Below the pieces are notes generated by a model. That model worked only from the letters and a program-made list of their open reading frames with translations. It did not search any database and was not told the DNA's origin. This document shows, piece after piece, positions 6,452-14,508 of a stretch of DNA of 18,912 nt (positions are counted from its first letter, which is position 1; each line of letters starts with the position of its first letter). The stretch comes from CAKRJP01 sp963589425 (GTDB lineage Bacteria; Bacillota; Clostridia; Lachnospirales; Lachnospiraceae), in contig CAVAKZ010000042.1 of the NCBI GenBank assembly GCA_963589425.1, forward strand, positions 1 through 18,912, given 5' to 3'. The position numbers were made by a program, and so were the translations under genes.

Positions 6452-7147
6452 ATGAAAAGTCGTAAATTATCAGAATTAGAAGAAAAAATAGGCTATCAAT
6501 TTTCTGACAGATCCTTGTTAGAGAGAGCTATGCGTCACAGCTCCTATGCCAATGAAAAACATTTGCCAAAATATGAATGTAATGAGCGTTTGGAGTTTTT
6601 GGGAGATGCAGTTTTAGAATTGGTTTCTAGTGAGTTTTTATTTTTTGAACATGGAAAGAAACCCGAGGGGGAACTTACAAAACTTCGTGCCAGCATGGTA
6701 TGTGAGCCTGCCTTGGCTTACTGTGCAGGGGAGATTGAATTGGGAGATTTTCTCTTTTTGGGCAAGGGAGAGGACGCCAATGGAGGACGCCTTCGGGCAT
6801 CTATTACTTCTGATGCCATGGAAGCCTTGATAGGAGCAATTTATCTAGATGGTGGTTTTGCTAATGCAAAAGAGTTTATTCTTGAATTTATTCTAAAAGA
6901 TATGGAGAATAAACGACTCTTTTATGATAGCAAGACTATCCTGCAGGAGATTGTGCAGGGAGAACATACAGGAGATATCCACTATGAGCTTTTGGAGGAA
7001 TCAGGTCCGGATCATGATAAGAGCTTCAAGGTGGCAGTGTATATCGGGGAGAAGACCTATGGAATCGGCGTAGGCAGAACCAAGAAGGCGGCGGAGCAGG
7101 AGGCTGCATATAAAAGTATCCTGCAATTGGGGAAAGAGAAAAAGTAG
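6452..7147 (+). CDS. rnc: Ribonuclease III
   Basis: Double-strand-specific endoribonuclease for rRNA maturation and mRNA processing, acting as a cytoplasmic dimer. Its 231 residues hold the RNase III signature NERLEFLGDAV at 44-54 (E45, E48, D52) and the second catalytic pair D122 and E125 in SDAMEALIGAIY. A C-terminal double-stranded RNA-binding domain (about 158-228) ends in the typical KKAAEQEAA helix. AAGGA (6439-6443) is 8 bases before the ATG. smc begins 7 bases after the stop; its ribosome binding site overlaps this stop codon. The two perfect hairpins between pta and ackA could be substrates, but that is only a possibility. Confidence 0.97.
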   Translation: MKSRKLSELEEKIGYQFSDRSLLERAMRHSSYANEKHLPKYECNERLEFLGDAVLELVSSEFLFFEHGKKPEGELTKLRASMVCEPALAYCAGEIELGDFLFLGKGEDANGGRLRASITSDAMEALIGAIYLDGGFANAKEFILEFILKDMENKRLFYDSKTILQEIVQGEHTGDIHYELLEESGPDHDKSFKVAVYIGEKTYGIGVGRTKKAAEQEAAYKSILQLGKEKK

Positions 7148-7154
7148 GTGAAGG

Positions 7155-10100
7155 ATGTATCTTAAAAGTATTGAAGTTCAGGGCTTTAAATCATTTGCCA
7201 ATCGAATTAAATTTGAATTTCACAATGGTATTACGGGAATTGTAGGCCCTAATGGAAGCGGAAAGAGTAACGTTGCAGATGCAGTACGCTGGGTTCTTGG
7301 AGAACAGAAGGTAAAGCAACTTCGAAGCGGTAGCATGCAGGATGTTATTTTTTCGGGAACAGAGAATCGCAAGCCCCTAAGCTATGCCTCTGTAGCCATT
7401 ACTTTGGATAATTCCGACCATCAGCTGCCTATTGATTTTGAGGAAGTCACTGTTACAAGAAAGCTTTATAGGTCTGGAGAAAGCGAATATCTTATTAATG
7501 GCAGTAATTGCCGTCTGAAAGATATTAATGAGCTTTTTTATGATACTGGTATTGGTAAAGAAGGATATTCTATTATCGGTCAGGGACAGATTGATAAGAT
7601 CCTAAGCGGTAAGCCGGAGGAGAGAAGGGAACTTTTTGAGGAAGCTGCCGGAATTGTTAAGTTTAAGAGGAGAAAGAATCTTTCGGTAAAGAAATTAGAA
7701 GAGGAAAAACAGAATCTTGTTCGTGTTAACGATATCTTAGATGAGCTGGAGAAGCGAGTGGGACCTTTGGAGCGGCAGTCTCAGGTGGCTAGAGAATATT
7801 TAAAATTAAGAGAAGAGCTTAAATCCTACGATATTAACATGTTCCTTTTGGAGACAGACCGTATAAAAGAACAGCAAAAACAAGTGAATGAGAAACTTGA
7901 GAATGCCAAGTCCGAATTAGAAGACAGTAATGAAAAGTATGAGTCTATGAAGGCGGCCTATGATGCTGTGGAAGAGCAGTTGGAGGAGATTGACGGCCAG
8001 ATCGAAGAATCTAAAAGTCAGATGAATAAGACCAATCTGTTAAAACAGCAGTTAGAAAGCCAGATAGAACTTCTAAAAGAGCAGATTAATAGTGCTAGAA
8101 TGAATGATGAGCACTATGAGCAGCGGGCAAAAAGCATCCAGGTTGAGATGGAGGATAGGAAAAAGCAGTTAGAGGAACTGACGGCTAAACAGAAGTCTTT
8201 AGAGGTTCAGATTAATAAAATACATCAGAATGAGGAGACTTCCAAGCAGTCTTTAGAAGATTTGCAGACTAAGATTGCAGAGATTACGGATAGCATTTCT
8301 ACAAAGCAAAATCAGATTATGGAACTTCTGAATAACCGAGCTTCAACCAAGGCTCAGATTCAGAAGTTTGATACTATGTTAGAACAGATTCAAACTTCCA
8401 AGGCTAGAATTCATTCCCAGATCATTGAACAGGAAAGTATTGCAGCTGCCAAGAAAGAGAAGGCCTTGGAATATCGGGAGAAACTTCAGGAAATTTCTGA
8501 GGAGATTCGTTCTCTTTCCAATGAGAATCAAAATCTGGATGCAGAGGTTGAAAAGCTTCAAAAGGACCTGTCCCAAAAGACAGAAGAATATAAAAAAAGT
8601 CAGACTTCCTATCACAGAGATGCTTCTAGGTTGGAATCCCTGCGGAATCTTACAGAGCGCTATGACGGCTATGGAAATAGTATTAAGCGGGTTATGGATA
8701 GGAAGGATTCGGAAAAAGGACTTTTAGGTGTTGTAGCTGATATTATTAAAGTTCCTAAGGAATATGAGGTTGCCATTGAGACTGCCCTAGGAGGAAGTAT
8801 CCAAAATATTGTTACAGCAGATGAGGATACTGCGAAGCGTATGATCAATTATTTAAAGAAAAATAAATTTGGTCGTGCCACCTTCCTTCCTCTTACCAAT
8901 ATTCGATCAGGCGGAAAGATTGCAAAAGAAGAGGCCCTAAGAGAGCCCGGGGTTGTAGGTTCTGCAGATACTCTGGTAAATGTGGAGAGTCGCTACAAAG
9001 GATTAGCAGAATTCCTCTTAGGAAGAACTCTTGTAGTGGAACATATTGATAGAGGAACTGCTATTGCAAAAAAATATAACCAGTCTCTTAGAATCGTAAC
9101 GTTAGAAGGGGAACTGATTAACCCTGGTGGATCCATGACTGGTGGTGCCTTTAAAAATTCCAGTAATCTTTTAAGTCGAAGACGTGAGATTGAGGAGTTA
9201 GAAGGCAGAGTACACCATTTAAAAGAGCAGATGGAGACCTTAGAAAAGGATACCAATGAGATTCGAAAGAAAAGAGCTGCCTATTATCAGCAGATGGAAT
9301 CTATTAATTCCAGACTTCAAAAAGCCTATGTCTTGCAAAATACCGCCAAGATGAACTTTGATCAGGCAAATGCTGGTGTAAACCAGGCAAAAGAAGCCTC
9401 GGAAGGTTCTAGAAAAGAATTGGAGGAGCTAGATGCCAAGATTACGGAGATTTCCGATAATCAGGAATCGATCAATGTGGAATTAGATACTTCTGAGAAT
9501 CTAGAGCAAAGCTTAAATCAGGAGATTGAGGATATTCAGAAAGCCTTAGAAGCTTATAAAGAAGAAGAACTAAAGGAAGCCGCAAAAACGGAACAGCTTC
9601 ACTTGGAATTAGCTTCCCAGGAGCAAAATTTCAGCTTTGCATTAGAGAATATCAGGCGTATTAAAGAAGAGAATGAAAAATATGCTACAGAATTAAAGGA
9701 GATGGAAATTGGTAAGGGAAGTGCCTTGGGAGAGATAAAGGACAAGGAAGCCCAGATTGAGAAGTTAAAACTTACCATAGCTGACTCGGCAGATTTATTT
9801 AGGGAAATTCAAGAAGAGATTGAGACCTTAAAGACCAAGCGGGAAGAAATGAATCAGAAGAACAAAGACTTCCTGCAAAAGAGAGAAGATTTGTCAAAAC
9901 ACATGACTTCCTTGGATAAAGAAGTATACCGATTAGAAAGTCAAAGAGAAGGCTTAGAAGCTTCTTCGGATAAACAGATTAATTACATGTGGGAAGAATA
10001 TGAACTTACCTACAACATGGCCAGGGAACTTAGGGATGAGAATCTGACAGATCTAGGCCTTATGAGAAAGCGGATCCAGGAGTTGAAGGCCGGCATTAAG

Positions 10101-10715
10101 TCCCTTGGAAATGTAAATGTCAATGCCATTGAAGAATATAAGGAAGTTTCTGAACGCTATGAATTCTTAAAAGGGCAGCATGACGATTTGGTAGAAGCAG
10201 AGGCTACTTTAGAGAAGATTATAGAGGAACTTGACAATGCCATGCGTAAGCAGTTTAAAGAACAGTTTGCTAGGATAGCTAAGGAATTTGACCTTGTCTT
10301 TAAAGAGCTTTTCGGAGGAGGAAAGGGAACCTTAGAACTTATGGATGACGAGGATGTCCTTGAGGCAGGCATTAAGATTATCGCTCAGCCTCCGGGAAAG
10401 AAGCTGCAGAATATGATGCAATTATCCGGTGGAGAGAAGGCCCTTACAGCTATTTCCCTGCTTTTTGCTATTCAAAACCTGAAGCCTTCGCCTTTCTGTC
10501 TTCTAGATGAGATTGAGGCGGCTCTGGATGATAGCAACGTTGATCGGTTTGCAGGATATTTACATAAATTAACCAAGAGTACCCAGTTTATTGTAATTAC
10601 GCACAGACGTGGAACCATGAATGCAGCTGACAGACTTTATGGTATTACCATGCAGGAGAAGGGTGTATCCACCCTTGTCTCTGTAAGTTTGTTGGAAAAT
10701 GAGCTAACAAAGTAG
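7155..10715 (+). CDS. smc: Chromosome partition protein SMC
   Basis: Large ATPase that, with ScpA and ScpB, condenses and segregates the chromosome. The 1186 residues are the standard length. The N-terminal head has Walker A GPNGSGKS at 31-38. A first coiled coil runs from about 165 to 500. The hinge spans about 520-670 and ends in the conserved LINPGGSMTGG. A second coiled coil runs to about 1010. The C-terminal head has the ABC signature LSGGEK at 1090-1095 and Walker B LLDE around D1118-E1119. AGGTGAAGG (7146-7154) overlaps the rnc stop codon, indicating translational coupling with rnc. ftsY follows after 39 bases. The frame is intact throughout. Confidence 0.98.
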   Translation: MYLKSIEVQGFKSFANRIKFEFHNGITGIVGPNGSGKSNVADAVRWVLGEQKVKQLRSGSMQDVIFSGTENRKPLSYASVAITLDNSDHQLPIDFEEVTVTRKLYRSGESEYLINGSNCRLKDINELFYDTGIGKEGYSIIGQGQIDKILSGKPEERRELFEEAAGIVKFKRRKNLSVKKLEEEKQNLVRVNDILDELEKRVGPLERQSQVAREYLKLREELKSYDINMFLLETDRIKEQQKQVNEKLENAKSELEDSNEKYESMKAAYDAVEEQLEEIDGQIEESKSQMNKTNLLKQQLESQIELLKEQINSARMNDEHYEQRAKSIQVEMEDRKKQLEELTAKQKSLEVQINKIHQNEETSKQSLEDLQTKIAEITDSISTKQNQIMELLNNRASTKAQIQKFDTMLEQIQTSKARIHSQIIEQESIAAAKKEKALEYREKLQEISEEIRSLSNENQNLDAEVEKLQKDLSQKTEEYKKSQTSYHRDASRLESLRNLTERYDGYGNSIKRVMDRKDSEKGLLGVVADIIKVPKEYEVAIETALGGSIQNIVTADEDTAKRMINYLKKNKFGRATFLPLTNIRSGGKIAKEEALREPGVVGSADTLVNVESRYKGLAEFLLGRTLVVEHIDRGTAIAKKYNQSLRIVTLEGELINPGGSMTGGAFKNSSNLLSRRREIEELEGRVHHLKEQMETLEKDTNEIRKKRAAYYQQMESINSRLQKAYVLQNTAKMNFDQANAGVNQAKEASEGSRKELEELDAKITEISDNQESINVELDTSENLEQSLNQEIEDIQKALEAYKEEELKEAAKTEQLHLELASQEQNFSFALENIRRIKEENEKYATELKEMEIGKGSALGEIKDKEAQIEKLKLTIADSADLFREIQEEIETLKTKREEMNQKNKDFLQKREDLSKHMTSLDKEVYRLESQREGLEASSDKQINYMWEEYELTYNMARELRDENLTDLGLMRKRIQELKAGIKSLGNVNVNAIEEYKEVSERYEFLKGQHDDLVEAEATLEKIIEELDNAMRKQFKEQFARIAKEFDLVFKELFGGGKGTLELMDDEDVLEAGIKIIAQPPGKKLQNMMQLSGGEKALTAISLLFAIQNLKPSPFCLLDEIEAALDDSNVDRFAGYLHKLTKSTQFIVITHRRGTMNAADRLYGITMQEKGVSTLVSVSLLENELTK

Positions 10716-10754
10716 CTGAAAAGGTAGAGGAACAGATAAAGAAAGGAAATTGAT

Positions 10755-11858
10755 ATGGGGGAAGAAAAAGTTGGATTTTTCAAACGACTGGTATCCGGCC
10801 TTAGCAAGACCAGAGACAGTTTTGTAAATGGCATGGACAGTATTTTTCATAGCTTTTCTCGCATTGACGAGGATTTCTATGAAGAGCTGGAAGAAACCCT
10901 GATTATGGGAGACTTAGGTGTAAATGCCACCTACAATATTTTGGATGATCTCCGGGACAAGGTGAAGGAACGCCATATTAAGGATCCTATGGATTGTCGC
11001 CAGATTTTAATTGACAGCATTAAAGAGCAGATGGATGTGGGAGAGACTGCCTACGAATTTGAAAATCAAACTTCTGTAGTGATGGTAATTGGGGTAAACG
11101 GTGTAGGAAAGACCACCACCATTGGAAAGCTGGCAGGAAAACTAAAGGCTCAAGACAAGAAGGTGATCATGGCTGCAGCTGATACCTTCCGGGCGGCAGC
11201 GGGAGAACAATTGAAGGAGTGGGCCAAGAGGGCCCAGGTGGATATCGTAAGTAGTCAGGAAGGGTCTGACCCTGCCTCTGTGGTCTACGATGCTGTGGCA
11301 GCAGCAAAGGCCAGACATGCAGATGTGCTTCTTTGCGATACTGCGGGAAGACTTCACAATAAGAAGAATCTTATGGAAGAGCTGCGAAAAATGAACCGAA
11401 TCATCGACAGAGAATTTCCGGAAGCATTCAGAGAAACTCTAGTGGTACTGGATGCTACTACTGGTCAGAATGCCCTGCAGCAGGCCAAGGATTTTAATGA
11501 TGTGGCGGATATTACGGGAATTGTCCTAACCAAGATGGACGGAACTGCCAAGGGAGGAATTGCTGTAGCAATCCAGTCAGAGCTTGGCATTCCGGTAAAA
11601 TATATTGGAGTGGGAGAAAGCATTGACGACCTTCAGAAGTTTGATGCAGATACCTTTGTAAATGCCTTATTTGCAAGAGAGCAGGATAAGGAAGAAGCGG
11701 AAGAAAGTTCTGAAGAGGATTCTGCAGAGTCTGATCCTGAGGAAGGCTTTCTTGCCGAAGACTTCTTAGATGACGAGGACCTTGATGAAGAAGAATGGGA
11801 CGAGGATGATTTCGAAGAAGTAGAATGGGATGAAGAAGACCTGGATTTTGAAGAATAA
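10755..11858 (+). CDS. ftsY: Signal recognition particle receptor FtsY with acidic C-terminal tail
   Basis: GTPase that receives SRP-ribosome complexes at the cytoplasmic membrane and delivers nascent membrane proteins to SecYEG. Of 367 residues, the first 20 form a short basic amphipathic segment (GFFKRLVSGLSKTR), the likely membrane contact. An N domain runs to about 95 and the G domain from about 105 to 307. GTPase motifs are GVNGVGKTT (113-121), DTFRAAA (143-149), DTAGR (195-199), TKMDG (259-263) and GVGE (286-289). The usual end is near ALFA at 304-307. Here about 60 further residues follow, and 36 of the last 57 are Asp or Glu, with one Lys and two Trp. Such acidic stretches are known at the N-terminus of enterobacterial FtsY, not the C-terminus. 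AAAGGA (10742-10747) precedes the ATG. Confidence 0.96.
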   Translation: MGEEKVGFFKRLVSGLSKTRDSFVNGMDSIFHSFSRIDEDFYEELEETLIMGDLGVNATYNILDDLRDKVKERHIKDPMDCRQILIDSIKEQMDVGETAYEFENQTSVVMVIGVNGVGKTTTIGKLAGKLKAQDKKVIMAAADTFRAAAGEQLKEWAKRAQVDIVSSQEGSDPASVVYDAVAAAKARHADVLLCDTAGRLHNKKNLMEELRKMNRIIDREFPEAFRETLVVLDATTGQNALQQAKDFNDVADITGIVLTKMDGTAKGGIAVAIQSELGIPVKYIGVGESIDDLQKFDADTFVNALFAREQDKEEAEESSEEDSAESDPEEGFLAEDFLDDEDLDEEEWDEDDFEEVEWDEEDLDFEE

Positions 11859-11897
11859 CTTTCAGAAAAACAACACAAATGTGCCAGATTGGTGTAT

Positions 11898-11907
11898 GAT
11901 GTACATC
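11898..11907. promoter_or_regulatory. Short palindrome upstream of ilvA
   Basis: GATGTACATC is a perfect 10-bp palindrome, 35 bases before the ilvA start. It directly follows a possible -10 box TATGAT (11895-11900) that has no convincing -35. It could be an operator or chance. No terminator is visible between ftsY and ilvA, so read-through is possible. Confidence 0.22.
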
Positions 11908-11942
11908 GATGACATAAGTATCAGAAAGGTTAGGTGAGGAAA

Positions 11943-13172
11943 ATGGGAGAAGCAAATCAGCTCACCATTGGGAAATTTGAAGAAGCTAGCGAGATTGTTA
12001 AGAAGGTTACGAACCCTACAAAGCTGATCTACAGTGAGTATTTAAGTCAGCAAACCGGTGGAAAGATTTATCTGAAGCCTGAGAATATGCAGTATACAGG
12101 AGCATACAAGGTTCGTGGCGCCTATTATAAAATTAGCACCATGACAGAGGAAGAAAGAAGCAGAGGCCTTGTGGCTGCATCTGCCGGAAATCATGCCCAG
12201 GGAGTTGCTTATGCAGCCCAGAAATTTGGCTGTAAGGCTACTATTGTTATGCCTTCTGTCACCCCTCTTATTAAGGTGAACCGTACAAAAAGCTATGGTG
12301 CAGAGGTAATTCTCTACGGAGATGTGTATGATGATTCCTTTGCCTATGCAAAAGAATTGGCAGAAAAGCAGGGATGCACCTTTGTCCATGCCTTTGATGA
12401 CTTAGATATTGCTGCGGGACAGGGAAGTATTGCCATGGAGATCATCCAGGAGCTTCCAACTGTAGATTATATTTTGGTTCCTGTAGGCGGTGGTGGATTG
12501 ATTACCGGTGTTGCCACCCTGGCTAAGATGTTAAATCCGAAAATTCGTGTTATTGGTGTAGAGCCGGCAACAGCTGCCAGTATGACAGCTGCCCTTGCTG
12601 AGGGAGCACCTATAGAATTAGAAAGCGCTAATACCATTGCAGATGGTACTGCTGTAAAGAAGGTGGGAGAAAAGATTTTTCCATATGCCAAGGAGAATAT
12701 TGATGAGGTTCTCTTGGTGGAAGACGATGAACTTATCGGAGCATTCCTTGATATGGTAGAAAGCCATAAGATGGTAGTAGAAAATTCCGGGCTTCTTACA
12801 GTGGCAGCCCTTCGCCAGCTGGATTTGAAAAGTAAGAAGGCTGTGGCAATCCTCAGCGGTGGTAATATGGATGTAATTACTATGTCTTCCATCGTGCAGC
12901 ACGGATTGATTCAGAGAGATCGTATTTTCTCAGTATCTGTCCTGCTTCCGGATAAGCCGGGAGAGTTGGTTCGGGTGGCATCTACTATTGCAGATGCAAA
13001 AGGAAATGTTATTAAGCTGGAACATAACCAGTTTGTAAGCACCAACCGTAATGCGGCTGTGGAACTTCGAATTACCATGGAGGCCTTTGGAACAGATCAT
13101 AAGAGCGAAATTTTACAGGCTTTAGAGGATCAGGGATTCCGGCCAAGAGAGATAGGAGCAAAACTTTACTAG
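11943..13172 (+). CDS. ilvA: Threonine ammonia-lyase (PLP enzyme with C-terminal ACT domain)
   Basis: Deaminates threonine to 2-oxobutanoate and ammonia, feeding isoleucine synthesis or threonine fermentation. From the ATG at 11943 it has 409 residues. A GTG at 11934 is in frame, but AGGTGA (11932-11937) overlaps it and is well placed for 11943. The PLP lysine is K56 in GAYKVRGA. SAGNHAQG (80-87) and the phosphate-binding loop GGGGL (182-186) are intact, as is SGGN near 310. A single ACT domain occupies about 330-405 (start SVLLPDKPGELVRVA). This is the short, one-ACT architecture also found in catabolic-type enzymes (tdcB-like), so regulation differs from the two-ACT biosynthetic form. Biosynthetic or catabolic use cannot be told from sequence. 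It stands alone: a terminator follows. Confidence 0.93.
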   Translation: MGEANQLTIGKFEEASEIVKKVTNPTKLIYSEYLSQQTGGKIYLKPENMQYTGAYKVRGAYYKISTMTEEERSRGLVAASAGNHAQGVAYAAQKFGCKATIVMPSVTPLIKVNRTKSYGAEVILYGDVYDDSFAYAKELAEKQGCTFVHAFDDLDIAAGQGSIAMEIIQELPTVDYILVPVGGGGLITGVATLAKMLNPKIRVIGVEPATAASMTAALAEGAPIELESANTIADGTAVKKVGEKIFPYAKENIDEVLLVEDDELIGAFLDMVESHKMVVENSGLLTVAALRQLDLKSKKAVAILSGGNMDVITMSSIVQHGLIQRDRIFSVSVLLPDKPGELVRVASTIADAKGNVIKLEHNQFVSTNRNAAVELRITMEAFGTDHKSEILQALEDQGFRPREIGAKLY

Positions 13173-13198
13173 GAGTTTGATTTTCTAGAAATTATGAG

Positions 13199-13228
13199 AG
13201 GAAGCAAGAAGGGATCTTGCTTCCTTTT
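13199..13228 (+). terminator. Intrinsic terminator after ilvA
   Basis: AGGAAGCAAGA (13199-13209) pairs perfectly with TCTTGCTTCCT (13215-13225) around AGGGA, with TTTT at 13225-13228. It lies 26 bases after the ilvA stop. Confidence 0.82.
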
Positions 13229-13283
13229 AAACGTCAAAGTTTATGAACTTTTAACAATTTTTTATATTAATTTTGAGCTAGGG

Positions 13284-13312
13284 TTGACAATAAAAAAAGG
13301 GTTGTATACAAT
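13284..13312 (+). promoter_or_regulatory. Sigma-A promoter of the GntR gene
   Basis: TTGACA (13284-13289), a 17-base spacer and TACAAT (13307-13312) form a near-consensus promoter. Transcription should begin near 13319, about 59 bases before the chosen GntR start. The -10 box overlaps the palindrome at 13302-13311. Confidence 0.85.
13302..13311. promoter_or_regulatory. Probable GntR operator TTGTATACAA
   Basis: A perfect 10-bp palindrome with the GT-x-AC core typical of GntR/FadR-family operators overlaps the -10 box of the GntR gene's own promoter. Binding there would block RNA polymerase, so negative autoregulation is the simplest reading. I did not find another exact copy in the window. 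Confidence 0.6.
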
Positions 13313-13377
13313 AATACATAGTCAAAAATGATTAAGAAATGATAAATAGCAGTAAGCTATTTGGGGGATTTATAGAA

Positions 13378-14037
13378 ATGGAAGATTACAAAGACCGGTC
13401 CTTGCGTGGTCGGGTATTTCAAAAAATCAGAGAAGATATTTTAAGAGGAGCTTATAAGGAGCATGACGAGCTTAAGGAGATTTCCATTGGTGAAAAGCTA
13501 GGGGTAAGTCGGACCCCGGTCAGGGAAGCTCTCAGACAGTTGGAGCTGGAAGGCTTGGTAACTATTATTCCAAACAAGGGAGCCTATGTTACAGGTATCA
13601 GCAACAAGGACGTTCGGGATATTTATATGATCCGCTCTCATCTGGAGGGAATGTGTGCAAGATGGGCTACAGAGAATATTAACGATGAGCAGATTGAAGA
13701 GTTAGAGGAGATTATTCTCCTGTCAGAATTTCATTTGCAGAAGAAGACCGGTGCCCAGGCAGAACAGGTATCAGAACTTGACAGTAAGTTTCATGGGATC
13801 TTGTACCAAGCCAGCAACAGTCGGATCCTAGAGCATGTTTTGTCAGATTTTCATAAATACGTACAAGTTTCAAGAACTGCTTCTGTGGAGGCGAAAACCA
13901 GAGCTCAGAAGTCTATTGAAGAGCACCGTGAAATTTTAGAAGCTATTAAGGCTAAAGACGGAGACCTGGCAGAGAAGCTGGCCCATGAGCATATTTTAAA
14001 AGCCATGGATAATTTACATTTGGAATACGAAGAATAG
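13378..14037 (+). CDS. GntR-family regulator with FCD domain (FadR subfamily)
   Basis: DNA-binding regulator of 219 residues. A winged helix-turn-helix lies at about 9-73, including the recognition segment VSRTPVREALRQLE (43-56) and the wing PNKGAYV. A helical FCD effector domain follows, with the metal/ligand residues of this class: D135 and H139 (DSKFH), H183 and H203. The ligand is usually a small organic acid or sugar acid; none can be named here. The frame is open from 13339, but that ATG has no ribosome binding site. GGGGGA at 13363-13368 lies 9 bases before 13378, whose product starts MEDYKDRSLRGRVF as the family does. The palindrome on its promoter points to autoregulation. No obvious target operon is adjacent, apart from the small gene that follows. 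Confidence 0.92.
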   Translation: MEDYKDRSLRGRVFQKIREDILRGAYKEHDELKEISIGEKLGVSRTPVREALRQLELEGLVTIIPNKGAYVTGISNKDVRDIYMIRSHLEGMCARWATENINDEQIEELEEIILLSEFHLQKKTGAQAEQVSELDSKFHGILYQASNSRILEHVLSDFHKYVQVSRTASVEAKTRAQKSIEEHREILEAIKAKDGDLAEKLAHEHILKAMDNLHLEYEE

Positions 14038-14052
14038 ATTATTTTAGATAGG

Positions 14053-14098
14053 TTTCAGATAAATTTCAGATAAATTATAGGAAAAATTATAGGAAACA
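14053..14098 (+). repeat. Two adjacent tandem duplications
   Basis: TTTCAGATAAA is repeated head to tail at 14053-14063 and 14064-14074. It is followed immediately by TTATAGGAAAAA (14075-14086) and TTATAGGAAACA (14087-14098). The second pair runs into the AGGAG ribosome binding site of the small gene at 14110. These look like local slippage duplications; the second copy of TATAGGA may also have supplied the ribosome binding site. Confidence 0.85.
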
Positions 14099-14109
14099 GG
14101 AGAGATTAT

Positions 14110-14283
14110 ATGAGCAGCTGTGAATCATGTTCCAATTATGAATACGATGAGGATTATGAGTGCTACACCTGCTCTATGGATCTGGATGAGGATGAATTAT
14201 ATCGCTTCATAAGCAGTTCCTATAAAGATTGTCCCTATTATAGTCATGATGATGAATATGCCATAGTGAGGCATCAAATGTAA
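14110..14283 (+). CDS. Small acidic Cys-rich protein, DUF6472-like
   Basis: A 57-residue protein (MSSCESCSNYEYDEDYECYT at its start) with five Cys at 4, 7, 18, 21 and 41, in the pattern C-x2-C-x10-C-x2-C-x19-CPYY. It is very acidic and tyrosine-rich and ends EYAIVRHQM. I recognise this as like a small conserved protein of Lachnospiraceae catalogued as DUF6472; the assignment is from memory and unsearched. The two CxxC pairs suggest metal binding, but no function is known. AGGAG (14098-14102) lies 7 bases before the ATG. It follows the GntR gene by 72 bases without a terminator and is closed by a terminator-like hairpin, so it is probably co-transcribed with the regulator. Confidence 0.85.
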   Translation: MSSCESCSNYEYDEDYECYTCSMDLDEDELYRFISSSYKDCPYYSHDDEYAIVRHQM

Positions 14284-14321
14284 TATAGCACGAACCCGAT
14301 ATAAGAGTTTGTAAGATAAAC

Positions 14322-14357
14322 CTTGAATTGCTAAGCCATAGGATTCGAAGTTTTTTT
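14322..14357 (+). terminator. Probable terminator after the small Cys-rich gene
   Basis: CTTGAAT (14322-14328) can pair with ATTCGAAG (14343-14350) with one bulged G. A short inner pairing CTA/TAG lies in the loop, and seven T follow (14351-14357). The stem is weaker than the others in this window but the T-run is clear. Confidence 0.6.
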
Positions 14358-14408
14358 GTGGGATTGTGTAAATTTTGTGTAAAATTATTGGTAAAATAGT
14401 GAAAATGA

Positions 14409-14436
14409 TTGAAAAATATTATATTTCTACTATAAT
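14409..14436 (+). promoter_or_regulatory. Promoter of the GGDEF gene
   Basis: TTGAAA (14409-14414), a 16-base spacer and TATAAT (14431-14436) predict a start near 14443 and a leader of about 66 bases. Upstream, TTGTGTAAA occurs twice (14364-14372 and 14375-14383), 11 bases apart or one helical turn. This may be a regulator site or simple AT-rich repetition. Confidence 0.65.
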
Positions 14437-14508
14437 TTAAAAACAAAAACTAGTGACTATTCTTGATTTGAAAACTGACGAACCAAGGCTGAAGGAGAAA
14501 TCAGAGCT

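Noticed and set aside
11633..11878. Minus-strand frame encoding a Ser-rich protein opposite the end of ftsY
   Set aside because: The Ser/Lys runs are the complement of the GAA/GAT codons of the acidic FtsY tail; a by-product, not a gene.
13339..13377. Longer GntR starting at 13339
   Set aside because: There is no ribosome binding site before that ATG, while 13378 has GGGGGA at a suitable distance and a family-like N-terminus.
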